A stretch of 64,000 nucleotides of DNA from Ensifer sp. IC4062 (lineage in GTDB: Bacteria > Pseudomonadota > Alphaproteobacteria > Rhizobiales > Rhizobiaceae): positions 173,776-237,775 of the forward strand of contig NZ_JADYVD010000003.1 in the NCBI RefSeq assembly GCF_020193575.1, given 5' to 3'. The translations under genes were made by a program, and so were the position numbers. Position 1 is the first letter of the stretch; the number at the start of each line of letters is the position of its first letter. Under the pieces are notes generated by a model. It saw only the letters and a list, made by a program, of their open reading frames with translations, did no database searches and was not told the origin of the DNA. Shown piece after piece: positions 41,798-50,493 of the stretch.

Positions 41798-44153
41798 CGT
41801 TGCCATCAAATCGCGGGAGCTCGGGCCGGAAAGCTTCATTCCCTATGTCCGCCACGTGGACGAGGCGACGATCGCGCTCGACTCCCGGGCGCTGATGGCG
41901 ATGGTGGCGCTGGAGGGCGTGTCGTTCGAAACTGCCGACATTCTCGATCTCTCCGCTCTCAATCGCGATCTCAACACGCTTTACAGAAACATTGCCGATG
42001 AGCGGCTGGCGATCTGGACCCATATCGTTCGCCGCCACGACAACGACTATCCGGCGGGCAGCTTCACGACGCCATTTTCGGCATCGCTCGACGCCAAATA
42101 TCGCGACCGCATGCTTAGCGAGGATCTCTTCCGCAACGACCTCTATCTGACACTCATCTGGCATCCGAACCGCGATCCGGCCGAAAAGATCACAAACCTG
42201 CTTTCCCGGCTGCTCAAGGCGCGCCGCACCGGCGTCGAGCTCGACGAGGACGCCTTGAAACGTCTCGGCGACAAGGTCGTGGACGTCACGGCAGGCCTCA
42301 AGCGCTTTCAACCGCGTGTCCTTTCGCTCTATGAGCGGGACGGCATCCTGTTTTCCGAACCGAGCGAGGTCTTGCATCAGATGCTTAGCGGGCGCCGCGA
42401 GCCGGTTCCGTTGACGGAGGGACGGATTTCCTCTGCCATCTACTCCGATCGGGTGATTTTCGGGCGTGAGACGATCGAAATCCGTCACGAGGCCGAAAGC
42501 CGTTACGCCGGCATGTTCGGCTTTAAGGAATATCCGGCAAGAACTCGTTCCGGCATGCTCGACGGCGTGCTCACGGCACCCTTCGAGCTCATCCTCACAC
42601 AATCCTTCGCCTTCATGTCGAAAGCTGATGCGCGTACCATCATGGGACGCAAGCAGAACCAGATGGTCAGCGCCGGCGACAAGGCCGCTTCGCAAGTCGA
42701 GGAACTTGAGGCGGCAATGGATGATCTCGAATCCAACCGTTTCGTCTTAGGCGAGCATCACCTGACACTTTCCGTCTTCGCATCCTCGGTAAAGGAACTC
42801 ACCGACAATCTCGCCAAGTCCCGCGCGTACCTCACCACTGGTGGCGCGGTCGTTGCACGCGAGGATCTTGGGCTGGAGGCGGCCTGGTGGGCGCAGTTGC
42901 CGGGCAATTTCCGCTATCGAGCCAGATCAGGCGCCATCACGTCGCGCAATTTCGCGGCTCTCTCACCGTTCCATTCTTATCCGATCGGCCGGAAGGACGG
43001 CAACGAATGGGGACCGGCAGTTGCCATGCTGAAGACGGCCTCCGGCTCGCCGTTTTACTTCAACTTCCATCACGGCGATCTCGGCAACACCTTTATCTGC
43101 GGACCGTCTGGGGCCGGAAAGACCGTACTTTTGAACTTCCTGCTCTCGCAGCTTGAAAAGCACAACCCGCACCTGGTGTTCTTCGACAAGGACCGCGGGG
43201 CGGATCTCTTCGTCCGGGCCGCAGGCGGCACCTACCTGCCGCTGATGAATGGAGCTCCGACTGGCTGCGCGCCTTTGAAGGCGCTCGAATTGACGACGGA
43301 AAACAAGGTTTTCCTCGCACGCTGGGTCGGCAAGTTGGTCGGCTCCACGATGCGCGAACAGTCAGTCAGCGAGCTGCGCGACATTGCCGCTGCGATTGAT
43401 GGCCTTGCCGACCTGCCGGTCGAACGCCGGACGATCGGCGCGTTGCGCACCTTCCTCAACAACACCGACCCGGAAGGGATCGCCGCGCGGCTCAGACGAT
43501 GGGAGAGGGGAGGGGCGCTCGGCTGGGTGTTCGACAACGACGTCGACAACATCGGCATTGGCGCGAGATTCCTCGGCTATGACATGACGGATTTTCTCGA
43601 CAATGAAGAGATCCGTGACCCTTTGATGGCCTATCTCTTCAACCGCGTCGAACAGCTTATCGACGGGCGCCGCATCATTATCGTCGTCGATGAATTCTGG
43701 AAAGCGCTCGCCGACGAGGGATTTCGGGATCTTGCCCAAAACAAGCTCAAGACGATCCGCAAGCAGAACGGGCTGATGCTCTTTGCGACGCAAAGTCCGC
43801 GGGACGCGATTGCTTCGCCGATCGGCCATACCATCGTTGAGCAATGCCCAACCCAGGTTTTCCTGCCGAACCCGCGTGGCGATCGCGCCGATTATGTCGG
43901 CGGCTTCAAGCTCACCGAGCGGGAATTTAACCTCGTCGCCAGGGAGCTTTCCAGCGAAAGCCGCCGCTTCATCGTCAAGCAGGGGCACAACAGTGTCGTC
44001 GCCGAACTGAACTTAAGCGGCTTCGACGACGAGCTCGCTATCCTCTCCGGCCGAACGGCAAATGTGGAGCTCGCCGATGCGATCCGCACCGAGCTTGCCG
44101 AACGCTCCGAGGACTGGCTTTCGATCTTCCAGCAACGAAGGAGTGCAGGCTGA
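41769..44153 (+). CDS. virB4: VirB4-like T4SS ATPase
   Basis: 794 residues, usual length. The N-terminal CagE/VirB4 domain is followed by Walker A FICGPSGAGKTVLLNFLL at about 443-460, FFDKDRGADLFVRAAGG after it, Walker B RIIIVVDEFW near residue 640, and LMLFATQSPRDAI. It energises pilus assembly and substrate transfer at the inner membrane. Overlaps virB3 and ends in a TGATG overlap with virB5. Confidence 0.96.
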   Translation: MTKGISVLSNVAIKSRELGPESFIPYVRHVDEATIALDSRALMAMVALEGVSFETADILDLSALNRDLNTLYRNIADERLAIWTHIVRRHDNDYPAGSFTTPFSASLDAKYRDRMLSEDLFRNDLYLTLIWHPNRDPAEKITNLLSRLLKARRTGVELDEDALKRLGDKVVDVTAGLKRFQPRVLSLYERDGILFSEPSEVLHQMLSGRREPVPLTEGRISSAIYSDRVIFGRETIEIRHEAESRYAGMFGFKEYPARTRSGMLDGVLTAPFELILTQSFAFMSKADARTIMGRKQNQMVSAGDKAASQVEELEAAMDDLESNRFVLGEHHLTLSVFASSVKELTDNLAKSRAYLTTGGAVVAREDLGLEAAWWAQLPGNFRYRARSGAITSRNFAALSPFHSYPIGRKDGNEWGPAVAMLKTASGSPFYFNFHHGDLGNTFICGPSGAGKTVLLNFLLSQLEKHNPHLVFFDKDRGADLFVRAAGGTYLPLMNGAPTGCAPLKALELTTENKVFLARWVGKLVGSTMREQSVSELRDIAAAIDGLADLPVERRTIGALRTFLNNTDPEGIAARLRRWERGGALGWVFDNDVDNIGIGARFLGYDMTDFLDNEEIRDPLMAYLFNRVEQLIDGRRIIIVVDEFWKALADEGFRDLAQNKLKTIRKQNGLMLFATQSPRDAIASPIGHTIVEQCPTQVFLPNPRGDRADYVGGFKLTEREFNLVARELSSESRRFIVKQGHNSVVAELNLSGFDDELAILSGRTANVELADAIRTELAERSEDWLSIFQQRRSAG

Positions 44154-44848
44154 TGATCCGACCCACAACCCTTCATGCGGCCGTTGCCGTTTCTCTCCTT
44201 GCTCACGGCCCCGCCTGCGCACAGGGCATACCGGTCATCGACCAGACCGCGGTCGCCAAACAGATCGAGAGCATTGCGCAGTTGAAGTCGCAACTCGACA
44301 CGTTGAACCAGCAGCTTCAGCAGGCCGAGCAGCTTTATGGCTCGCTCAACAAGCTTACCGACATGGCGGATGTCGCGAGCCTCCTCAACGATCCGTCGAT
44401 CCGCCAGGCATTGCCCGAGAATTTCCAGGCGGTCGCAAGTCTTCTTCGTGGGACCGACTTGGGTGTCCTAGGAGATGCCGCCTCCAAGTTCCTTGAAGAC
44501 AATTCCACCTACCGGACGAGCGCCAACGACTTCTACGCCCAAGAGCTTTCACGTCTCCAGAACCGGAATGCCGGTGAGATGAGCCTCGGCCAGCAGATCT
44601 TCGATGCCGCCACAAAGCGTATCGGCGGCATCGACCAGCTGCGCCGACAGATCTCGTCGGCGAGCGACGCCAAGGAGATCGCCGACCTGCAGGCTCGTCT
44701 GCAGGCAGAAGCGGCCTTTCTTCAGAACGACATGCTGCGGATGCAGGCGCTTCGCATGATGCAGGAAGCTCAAAGACAGGTCGATGAGCAACGCAAGGCC
44801 GAAGACTGGCGCAAACGCATGGATACGATGGGAGCGGCGCTGCAATGA
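44153..44848 (+). CDS. virB5: VirB5-like minor pilus protein
   Basis: 231 residues with signal peptide ending ACAQGIPVID. The rest is mostly helical: QIESIAQLKSQLDTLNQQLQQAEQLYGSLNKLTDMADVA is the typical VirB5 start, and the end is a long coiled coil (AAFLQNDMLRMQALRMMQEAQRQVDEQRKAEDWRKRM). It caps the T-pilus. Overlaps the next gene by four bases. Confidence 0.93.
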   Translation: MIRPTTLHAAVAVSLLAHGPACAQGIPVIDQTAVAKQIESIAQLKSQLDTLNQQLQQAEQLYGSLNKLTDMADVASLLNDPSIRQALPENFQAVASLLRGTDLGVLGDAASKFLEDNSTYRTSANDFYAQELSRLQNRNAGEMSLGQQIFDAATKRIGGIDQLRRQISSASDAKEIADLQARLQAEAAFLQNDMLRMQALRMMQEAQRQVDEQRKAEDWRKRMDTMGAALQ

Positions 44849-45075
44849 GAATTTTCCTGACTTTCGTCTTTTGTGCTGTCCTCACCGCCTGCTCGAACTC
44901 CGACCGGGTCTACACCGTCGAAGAACTGATTGCCGACGAAGCCCTGCGTACAGAGCTGATCGGCAAGTGCCGCAATAACCCAGGTGAACTCGGCCAGACG
45001 CCCAATTGCCAGAACGCCGAAGCCGCAGACTTCAAGGCTCGTCTCGCGCGCATGAGAAAGTCACTCGGAGGCTGA
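44845..45075 (+). CDS. EexN-like entry-exclusion lipoprotein
   Basis: 76 residues with a lipobox, FVFCAVLTACSNS. The mature part reads VEELIADEALRTELIGKCRNNPGELGQTPNCQNAEAADFKA, the pattern C-x-N-P-G-E-L-x-x-x-P-N-C-x-N-A of EexN lipoproteins encoded between virB5 and virB6 in conjugative systems. It would stop uptake of a second copy of the plasmid, which argues for a conjugation role of this T4SS. Confidence 0.85.
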   Translation: MRIFLTFVFCAVLTACSNSDRVYTVEELIADEALRTELIGKCRNNPGELGQTPNCQNAEAADFKARLARMRKSLGG

Positions 45076-45078
45076 GGC

Positions 45079-46008
45079 ATGTATCAGGTCTTTGCCTTCG
45101 TGGACGCGCAGTTCAAGGCGCCGCTGGAAAACTTCATTTCTTCGGGGACCTCGAACATTGCGGGCTGGGTCACCGGTCCGATGACGGCCGCACTGACGCT
45201 TTACGTCGTGCTTTACGGCTTTCTGGTCATCCGGGGGTCGGTTCAGGAGCCGCTCATGGACTTCGCATTCCGCGCAATGAAACTCGCAATCATCCTGATG
45301 CTGGTCAGGAACGCAGGTGACTACCAGACCTATGTCAGCGACATTTTCTTCGAGATCCTTCCGAAGGAAATCGCACAGGCACTGAACTCTGGCACGACGC
45401 CGAGCGCGTCGACTTTCGACAGTCTGCTCGACAAGGGACAGGCATCCGCCCAGGAGATCTGGTCCCGCGCCTCCTGGCCCGCCGACATCGCTACTGGTAT
45501 CGGCGGCATGCTGGTCATCGGCGCGAGCTTCGTCGTAGCGGCCATCGGCTATATCGTCTCGCTTTATGCGCGGCTCGCGCTTGCGATTGTACTCGCCCTC
45601 GGTCCGGTCTTCGTCGCACTCGCCATGTTCCAGTCTACAAGGCGCTTCACTGAGGCCTGGATCGGCCAGCTCGTAAACTTCGTTATCCTGCAGGTGCTCG
45701 TCGTCGCAATCGGTTCGTTGCTGATCACCTGCATCGACACGACCTTTACGGCGATCGAAAGCTATAGCGACGTGCTCATGCGGCCAACCGCGCTCTGCGC
45801 AATCTGCCTGGCAGCGCTTTACGTGTTCTATCAACTCCCCGGCATCGCCTCCGCGCTTGCCGCCGGCGGCGCATCCCTGACTTACGGCTACGGCGCGACC
45901 CGTGCGGTCCGCGAGAGCACACTTGCTCGCAGCGCATCCCATTTAGCCCGCGCTACCGGCCTCGGAGGCCGCGCAGCCGGTCGCAGCCTCAGCTCCGGCG
46001 GGAGATGA
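45079..46008 (+). CDS. virB6: VirB6-like polytopic channel protein
   Basis: 309 residues with at least five membrane helices (MTAALTLYVVLYGFLVIRG, MLVIGASFVVAAIGYIVSLYARLALAIVLALGPVFVALAMF and others) and the conserved region ending FYQLPGIASALAAGGASLTYG. Part of the inner-membrane core of the T4SS. Confidence 0.94.
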   Translation: MYQVFAFVDAQFKAPLENFISSGTSNIAGWVTGPMTAALTLYVVLYGFLVIRGSVQEPLMDFAFRAMKLAIILMLVRNAGDYQTYVSDIFFEILPKEIAQALNSGTTPSASTFDSLLDKGQASAQEIWSRASWPADIATGIGGMLVIGASFVVAAIGYIVSLYARLALAIVLALGPVFVALAMFQSTRRFTEAWIGQLVNFVILQVLVVAIGSLLITCIDTTFTAIESYSDVLMRPTALCAICLAALYVFYQLPGIASALAAGGASLTYGYGATRAVRESTLARSASHLARATGLGGRAAGRSLSSGGR

Positions 46009-46040
46009 GGGCAACTGCAACGACAAGAGGCAAATCCCAC

Positions 46041-46319
46041 ATGTTCCGTTCAGTACTCTTCTTGTGCGTGGCATTCGCTTTGAGCGGCTGCACATCGCTC
46101 TCCTACCCTCTGGCAAAATGCGACGGCTATTCGCGCCGGCCGCTCAATCGGTCGATGTGGCAATGGCAAGACAACCACGCGCTCGAACGCCAGCATTCGG
46201 ATTTTGTGCCGGACGGCCCAGCCAGACACGCGTCCGCTTACGCCGCGCACCAGCCGGCAGAGGGGCCAGCGGCGTTCGACAATTTCGCCGGCTCGTATAG
46301 CCGCTGTGGGGAGATCTAG
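46041..46319 (+). CDS. virB7: VirB7-like lipoprotein
   Basis: About 92 residues from the ATG at 46041. Signal peptide with lipobox FALSGCTSLSYPLAKCDGYSRRPLNRSMW. Place in operon between VirB6 and VirB8 marks it as VirB7, which anchors the outer-membrane core ring. Longer than the short Agrobacterium VirB7. Confidence 0.8.
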   Translation: MFRSVLFLCVAFALSGCTSLSYPLAKCDGYSRRPLNRSMWQWQDNHALERQHSDFVPDGPARHASAYAAHQPAEGPAAFDNFAGSYSRCGEI

Positions 46320-46323
46320 GGCC

Positions 46324-46995
46324 ATGGTCACCACCGACGCTCTCAAGAGCTATTTCGAAAACGCCCGGCGTTTCGATCAGGACAGGATGATCATGGCCGA
46401 GCGTTCGGCCCGCATCGCGTGGTCGGCGGCAATCGTCGCCAGTATCCTGTCCGCCGCCTCGATCGTCGCCGTCGTTGCGCTGACGCCGTTGAAGACGGTC
46501 GAGCCCTTCGTGGTGAGGGTCGACAACTCGACCGGCATCGTCGATGTCGTGTCTGCGCTCTCCTCGACATCGGGCACGTATGATGAAGCGGTCACGAAGT
46601 ATTTCGCCGCCAGATATGTCCGGGGGCGCGAAGGCTATGTCTGGAGCGAGGCGGAGGAGAACTTCCGCACCGTGGCACTGATGTCGGCCGAGAGTGAACA
46701 GTCGCGCTTTGCGGCTATCTATCGCGGCAGCAACCCTCAATCGCCGCAAAACACCTTCGGTCGCAGCGCCACAGCGAGGATCAACATCGTTTCGATCGCG
46801 CTGATCAACCCGCATGTGGCCTCGGTCCGCTACACCAGAACCGTCACACGCGGCGAGGAGGCTCGCACCACGCATTGGGTGGCGACACTCACCTTCGACT
46901 ACGTAAACGCTCCCATGTCCGCGACAGACCGGCTCACCAACCCGCTCGGCTTCGTCGTCAGCGAGTACAGGGCCGATCCGGAGGCCATCAATTGA
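46324..46995 (+). CDS. virB8: VirB8-like inner-membrane protein
   Basis: 223 residues starting MVTTDALKSYFENARRFDQDRMIMAERSAR, one membrane helix (AWSAAIVASILSAASIVAVVALTPL), then the periplasmic NTF2-like VirB8 domain (EPFVVRVDNSTGIVDVV, EAVTKYFAARYVRGREGY, LTNPLGFVVSEYRADPE). A longer frame opens at 46204 but overlaps virB7. The stop overlaps the TTG start of VirB9. Confidence 0.95.
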   Translation: MVTTDALKSYFENARRFDQDRMIMAERSARIAWSAAIVASILSAASIVAVVALTPLKTVEPFVVRVDNSTGIVDVVSALSSTSGTYDEAVTKYFAARYVRGREGYVWSEAEENFRTVALMSAESEQSRFAAIYRGSNPQSPQNTFGRSATARINIVSIALINPHVASVRYTRTVTRGEEARTTHWVATLTFDYVNAPMSATDRLTNPLGFVVSEYRADPEAIN

Positions 46996-47846
46996 AGCAT
47001 CTTACTCTCCTGCTGCTTAGCGCCAGCTTTGCATCGTCCGCCTTGGCACTGGAGACGCCGCGCCCCGCATCCCATGACAATCGCGTGCGCTTCATCGATT
47101 ATCAGCCTTATAACATTACGAAGATCGTCGGATCGCTGCGCTCCTCCGTACAGGTGGAGTTCGCCGCCGACGAGGAGATTGCCCATGTGGCGCTCGGCAA
47201 CAGCGTCGCCTGGGAGGTGGCGCCGGCTGGCAACATCCTCTTCCTGAAACCGCGCGAGAACCAACCAGTCACAAACATCTCCGTGGTCACGACACGGCGG
47301 GACGGCTCGACGCGCAGTTACCAGATGGAACTTACCGTGCGGGACGGATCGGTGACGGCCGGCCAGAACACCTATTTCTACGTGAAGTATCGCTATCCGG
47401 CCGACGAGGCGGAGCGACGGCGCCTGGAGGCGGCCGCGCGGGCCAGAACCGCGCAGACACGTGAAGCAGGCAAGGTGCTTGCACTGCATGAAGCCTATGG
47501 GCCGCGCAATTGGAACTACACGGCGCAGGGATCGGCCGCGCTCGAGCCGCAGGCAGTCTACGACAACGGCAAGATCACCACCTTCGCCTTCACGGGTAAC
47601 CAGGAGATGCCGGCAATCTTCATGGAAAATTCCGACGGCACCGAAAGCCTGGTGGCGAAATCGGTCGACGGCGACCTCGTGCTCGTACACGCGATCAGCC
47701 GCAAGTTCATCCTGCGAAGGGCAGGGGACGTGCTCTGCGTCTTCAACGAAGCCTACCACCAGGTCGGAATCAATCCCGGCACCAATACGACATCTCCCTT
47801 TGTCGAGCGTGTTGTCAAACAGCCGGCGCCAAGCGCCAAGCAATAG
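46992..47846 (+). CDS. virB9: VirB9-like outer-core protein
   Basis: 284 residues from the TTG at 46992, overlapping the virB8 stop (TTGA). Signal peptide LLLLSASFASSALA, then RPASHDNRVRFIDYQPYNITKIVGSLRSSVQVEFAADEEIAHV, the VirB9/TrbG N-domain, and the C-terminal beta domain YGPRNWNYTAQGSAALEPQAVYDNGKITTFAFTGNQEMPAIF. Confidence 0.95.
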   Translation: MKHLTLLLLSASFASSALALETPRPASHDNRVRFIDYQPYNITKIVGSLRSSVQVEFAADEEIAHVALGNSVAWEVAPAGNILFLKPRENQPVTNISVVTTRRDGSTRSYQMELTVRDGSVTAGQNTYFYVKYRYPADEAERRRLEAAARARTAQTREAGKVLALHEAYGPRNWNYTAQGSAALEPQAVYDNGKITTFAFTGNQEMPAIFMENSDGTESLVAKSVDGDLVLVHAISRKFILRRAGDVLCVFNEAYHQVGINPGTNTTSPFVERVVKQPAPSAKQ

Positions 47847-47855
47847 GGGTGGATT

Positions 47856-49025
47856 TTGGCAGAAGAATCGGAAGACCGGATCCCGGGCGAACGCGCCGAA
47901 ACAGTTTCCAACCGACTGCGCGACGGAAGCCCGCTGGTGAAACGCGGCGCTGTCGCCGCGGCGATGGTCGCCTTCATCGGCTTTGCCCTCTGGTCGATGC
48001 GGGGGCAGGAGGGACAGGCGGATACGGCCAAGCCCGAACGGGTCGTCATTCGCCAGACGACGAGCTTTGAGCCCGCGAAGGAAGAACCGAAGGTCGTGCA
48101 CGCCTTGCCCGAGGTCAAACTGCCGACACCGGTCGCGATGGAGAAGCCAATCCCCGCCGAGGATCCACTGCTTGAATCAGCGCGCCGGGCGCCGGTCATC
48201 GCCTTTAGCGGCCAGCCGACCACGGCCGCAGGGCGCCAGAATGAGGAAACCGGCGCCGACTCTGGGGAAAACTACCTGCCCATCGATGGTCGGCTCGGCA
48301 GTTTCAATGCTGAGGATGAGGACCAGGCACAGCGATTCAATCAAATGATGACACCGACGCAATTGCAAGGCTCACGCGCCGGCACACTTGGAAACCGCGA
48401 CTTCATCGTGGCGATGGGAACAGCAATCCCGTGCGTGCTCGAAACCGCGCTCGCATCAGACCAGCCCGGCTTTGCAACCTGCGTCATCAATCGCGATGTG
48501 CTTTCCGACAACGGACGCGTCGTACTGATGGAAAAGGGCACGCAGGTGGTTGGCGAATACAGGGGTGGCCTGAACCGAGGACAGAAGCGCCTGTTCGTCC
48601 TGTGGAATAGGGCAAAGACACCGACAGGCGTGATTGTCACGCTCGCTTCGCCGGCGACCGACGCGCTTGGGCGGGCAGGCCTGGACGGCTACGTCGATAC
48701 CCATTGGTGGGAGCGTTTCGGCAGCGCGCTTCTCTTATCCATCGTCGGCGATGCATCCTCCTATGTAGGCAGCCGTATTGGCGACACTCAGGCTGAAAAC
48801 ACGACGAGCGCCGGCCGTGAGGCCGCAGCGATCGCTGTCGAACAGTCGATCAACATCCCGCCAACACTCGAAAAGCATCAGGGTGACCTCGTCTCGATTT
48901 TTGTTGCCCGTGACCTCGATTTCTCCGGAATCTACAGCCTGCGTGTGATCAAGCCGCGCTACCGGCCCTATGATCGGGTGGTGGTTGGGGATTTCACGCC
49001 CAGGTCGACCATGGTGACGAAATAG
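47856..49025 (+). CDS. virB10: VirB10-like transenvelope protein
   Basis: 389 residues from a TTG start. One membrane helix (GAVAAAMVAFIGFALWSM), a proline-rich periplasmic linker, then the TrbI/VirB10 beta barrel: GNRDFIVAMGTAIPCVLETALASDQPGFATCVINRDVLSDNGRVVLMEKGTQVVGEYRGGLNRGQKRLFVLW and FGSALLLSIVGDASSYVG. Spans inner to outer membrane. Confidence 0.95.
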   Translation: MAEESEDRIPGERAETVSNRLRDGSPLVKRGAVAAAMVAFIGFALWSMRGQEGQADTAKPERVVIRQTTSFEPAKEEPKVVHALPEVKLPTPVAMEKPIPAEDPLLESARRAPVIAFSGQPTTAAGRQNEETGADSGENYLPIDGRLGSFNAEDEDQAQRFNQMMTPTQLQGSRAGTLGNRDFIVAMGTAIPCVLETALASDQPGFATCVINRDVLSDNGRVVLMEKGTQVVGEYRGGLNRGQKRLFVLWNRAKTPTGVIVTLASPATDALGRAGLDGYVDTHWWERFGSALLLSIVGDASSYVGSRIGDTQAENTTSAGREAAAIAVEQSINIPPTLEKHQGDLVSIFVARDLDFSGIYSLRVIKPRYRPYDRVVVGDFTPRSTMVTK

Positions 49026-50056
49026 TGCACCGGCCGATGGCAGAGGCTCCTGATGCCGGTGTTGTGCGCGAGCTTCTCTCGCCCCTCTCGCGCTTTCTCC
49101 AAAACAAATGCTTCTATGAAGTCGTGGTGAACCGTCCGGGCGAAGTGCTGACGGAAGGCGCTGGCGGTTGGGCGAGGCATGACACACCCTCACTCACATT
49201 CGAGAAGCTGATGCGGCTCGCCCGCGCCGTTGCCACCTATTCGAACCAAGCGATCGACGAGCAGCGCCCGATTCTTTCCGCAACCTTGCCTGACGAGGAG
49301 CGCATCCAGATCGTCATCCCACCAGCGACGAGCAGGGATACGATCAGCATCACCATCCGGAAGCCGTCATCCGTAACACTGACGCTCGACGAACTGGACA
49401 AGGGCGGTCTGTTTGCGGAGGTCACGGCGGACGGCAAGGAAGACGGTTCGTCGGATCTGACGCTGGCCGAGTTCTACAAGGCGGGAGATTACAAGGAATT
49501 TCTGCGCGAAGCCGTATTGACGCGCAAGAACATCATCATCTCGGGCGCGACCGGGTCGGGCAAAACGACTCTGTCGAAAGCGTTGATCCACCACATCCCT
49601 CAGCACGAGCGGATCATCTCTATCGAGGACACGCCCGAACTCGTCATCCCACAACCGAACCATGTGCGACTATTCTACTCGAAAGGAGGGCAGGGGCTGG
49701 CGAAGGTCGGCGCGAAGGAGCTCCTTGAATCCTGCCTGCGCATGCGGCCTGATCGCATCCTGCTGCAGGAGCTCCGCGATGGCACCGCGTTCTATTACGT
49801 CCGCAATGTGAACTCCGGACACCCCGGCTCGATCACGACGGTACATGCCGACTCCGCGAGGCTGGCCTTCGAGCAGCTGACGCTGCTTGTGAAAGAGTCA
49901 AACGGCGGGCAGGATCTAAGTAGGGACGAGATCCGAAGCCTGCTGGAGATCGCGATCGACGTCATCGTCCAGTGCAAACGGGTTGGAGCGAGGTTTCGCG
50001 TCACAGAGATCTACTTCAGGCTGCTCAGTGGTCCCAACCCAAGCGCTTCAGTATAG
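49025..50056 (+). CDS. virB11: VirB11-like T4SS traffic ATPase
   Basis: 343 residues. NKCFYEVVVNRPGEVLTE opens the N-terminal domain; Walker A is SGATGSGKTTLSKAL at about 172-186; Asp-box ISIEDTPELVIP, Walker B ESCLRMRPDRILLQELRD and the His-box GHPGSITTVHAD follow. GTG at 49025 shares a base with the VirB10 stop; an ATG lies at 49037. Last gene of the virB operon; no virD4 follows. Confidence 0.96.
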   Translation: MHRPMAEAPDAGVVRELLSPLSRFLQNKCFYEVVVNRPGEVLTEGAGGWARHDTPSLTFEKLMRLARAVATYSNQAIDEQRPILSATLPDEERIQIVIPPATSRDTISITIRKPSSVTLTLDELDKGGLFAEVTADGKEDGSSDLTLAEFYKAGDYKEFLREAVLTRKNIIISGATGSGKTTLSKALIHHIPQHERIISIEDTPELVIPQPNHVRLFYSKGGQGLAKVGAKELLESCLRMRPDRILLQELRDGTAFYYVRNVNSGHPGSITTVHADSARLAFEQLTLLVKESNGGQDLSRDEIRSLLEIAIDVIVQCKRVGARFRVTEIYFRLLSGPNPSASV

Positions 50057-50493
50057 GCGTTGCGCGTTCACGATTGTTGAGGCCGTGGATATCCCGGACT
50101 GGGTGACCCGATGCCGGTCTCCGATCGTCTCCGTTGGGATCGTGTTGCCCGGTGCGCCCTGGTTGATCGTCTCGATCATAGTCTGCACCAAAGTAGCGGA
50201 GGTCTGCTCCAACGGATGAGAGAGGGCGACCGTAATAGGCCCTTCGGACAGACCCTTTCGTGTCTCCGGGCCGATATCCCGGCATGCCGCACGGATGCTT
50301 TTGCGCCGATCTTCGGAAGCTTCCTTAGCGCTCGTAGGACCACGGATGCCAACTGTTGGCGGAAGCCGCGGCGGGACCGCCGCCTGGAGGGGGATGGCAA
50401 GCGCGGCTGGCAGAGGGAGAGGAGGGAGGGGCTTTCGCAGCGGGTTGAGGTTGTCGGAGAGAGGCTCCGGCCGGCCCGCTTCGGAGAAACGAC
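50057..50493. other. Intergenic region between virB11 and the ParB-like gene
   Basis: About 440 bases with no convincing ORF. GGAGAAACGAC before 50494 is the ribosome binding site for the ParB-like gene. It marks the boundary between the T4SS and the plasmid backbone genes. Confidence 0.4.

Noticed and set aside
46899..48101. Long minus-strand frame (400 residues) across virB8 to virB10
   Set aside because: It crosses three well-supported virB genes and has no protein-family features.
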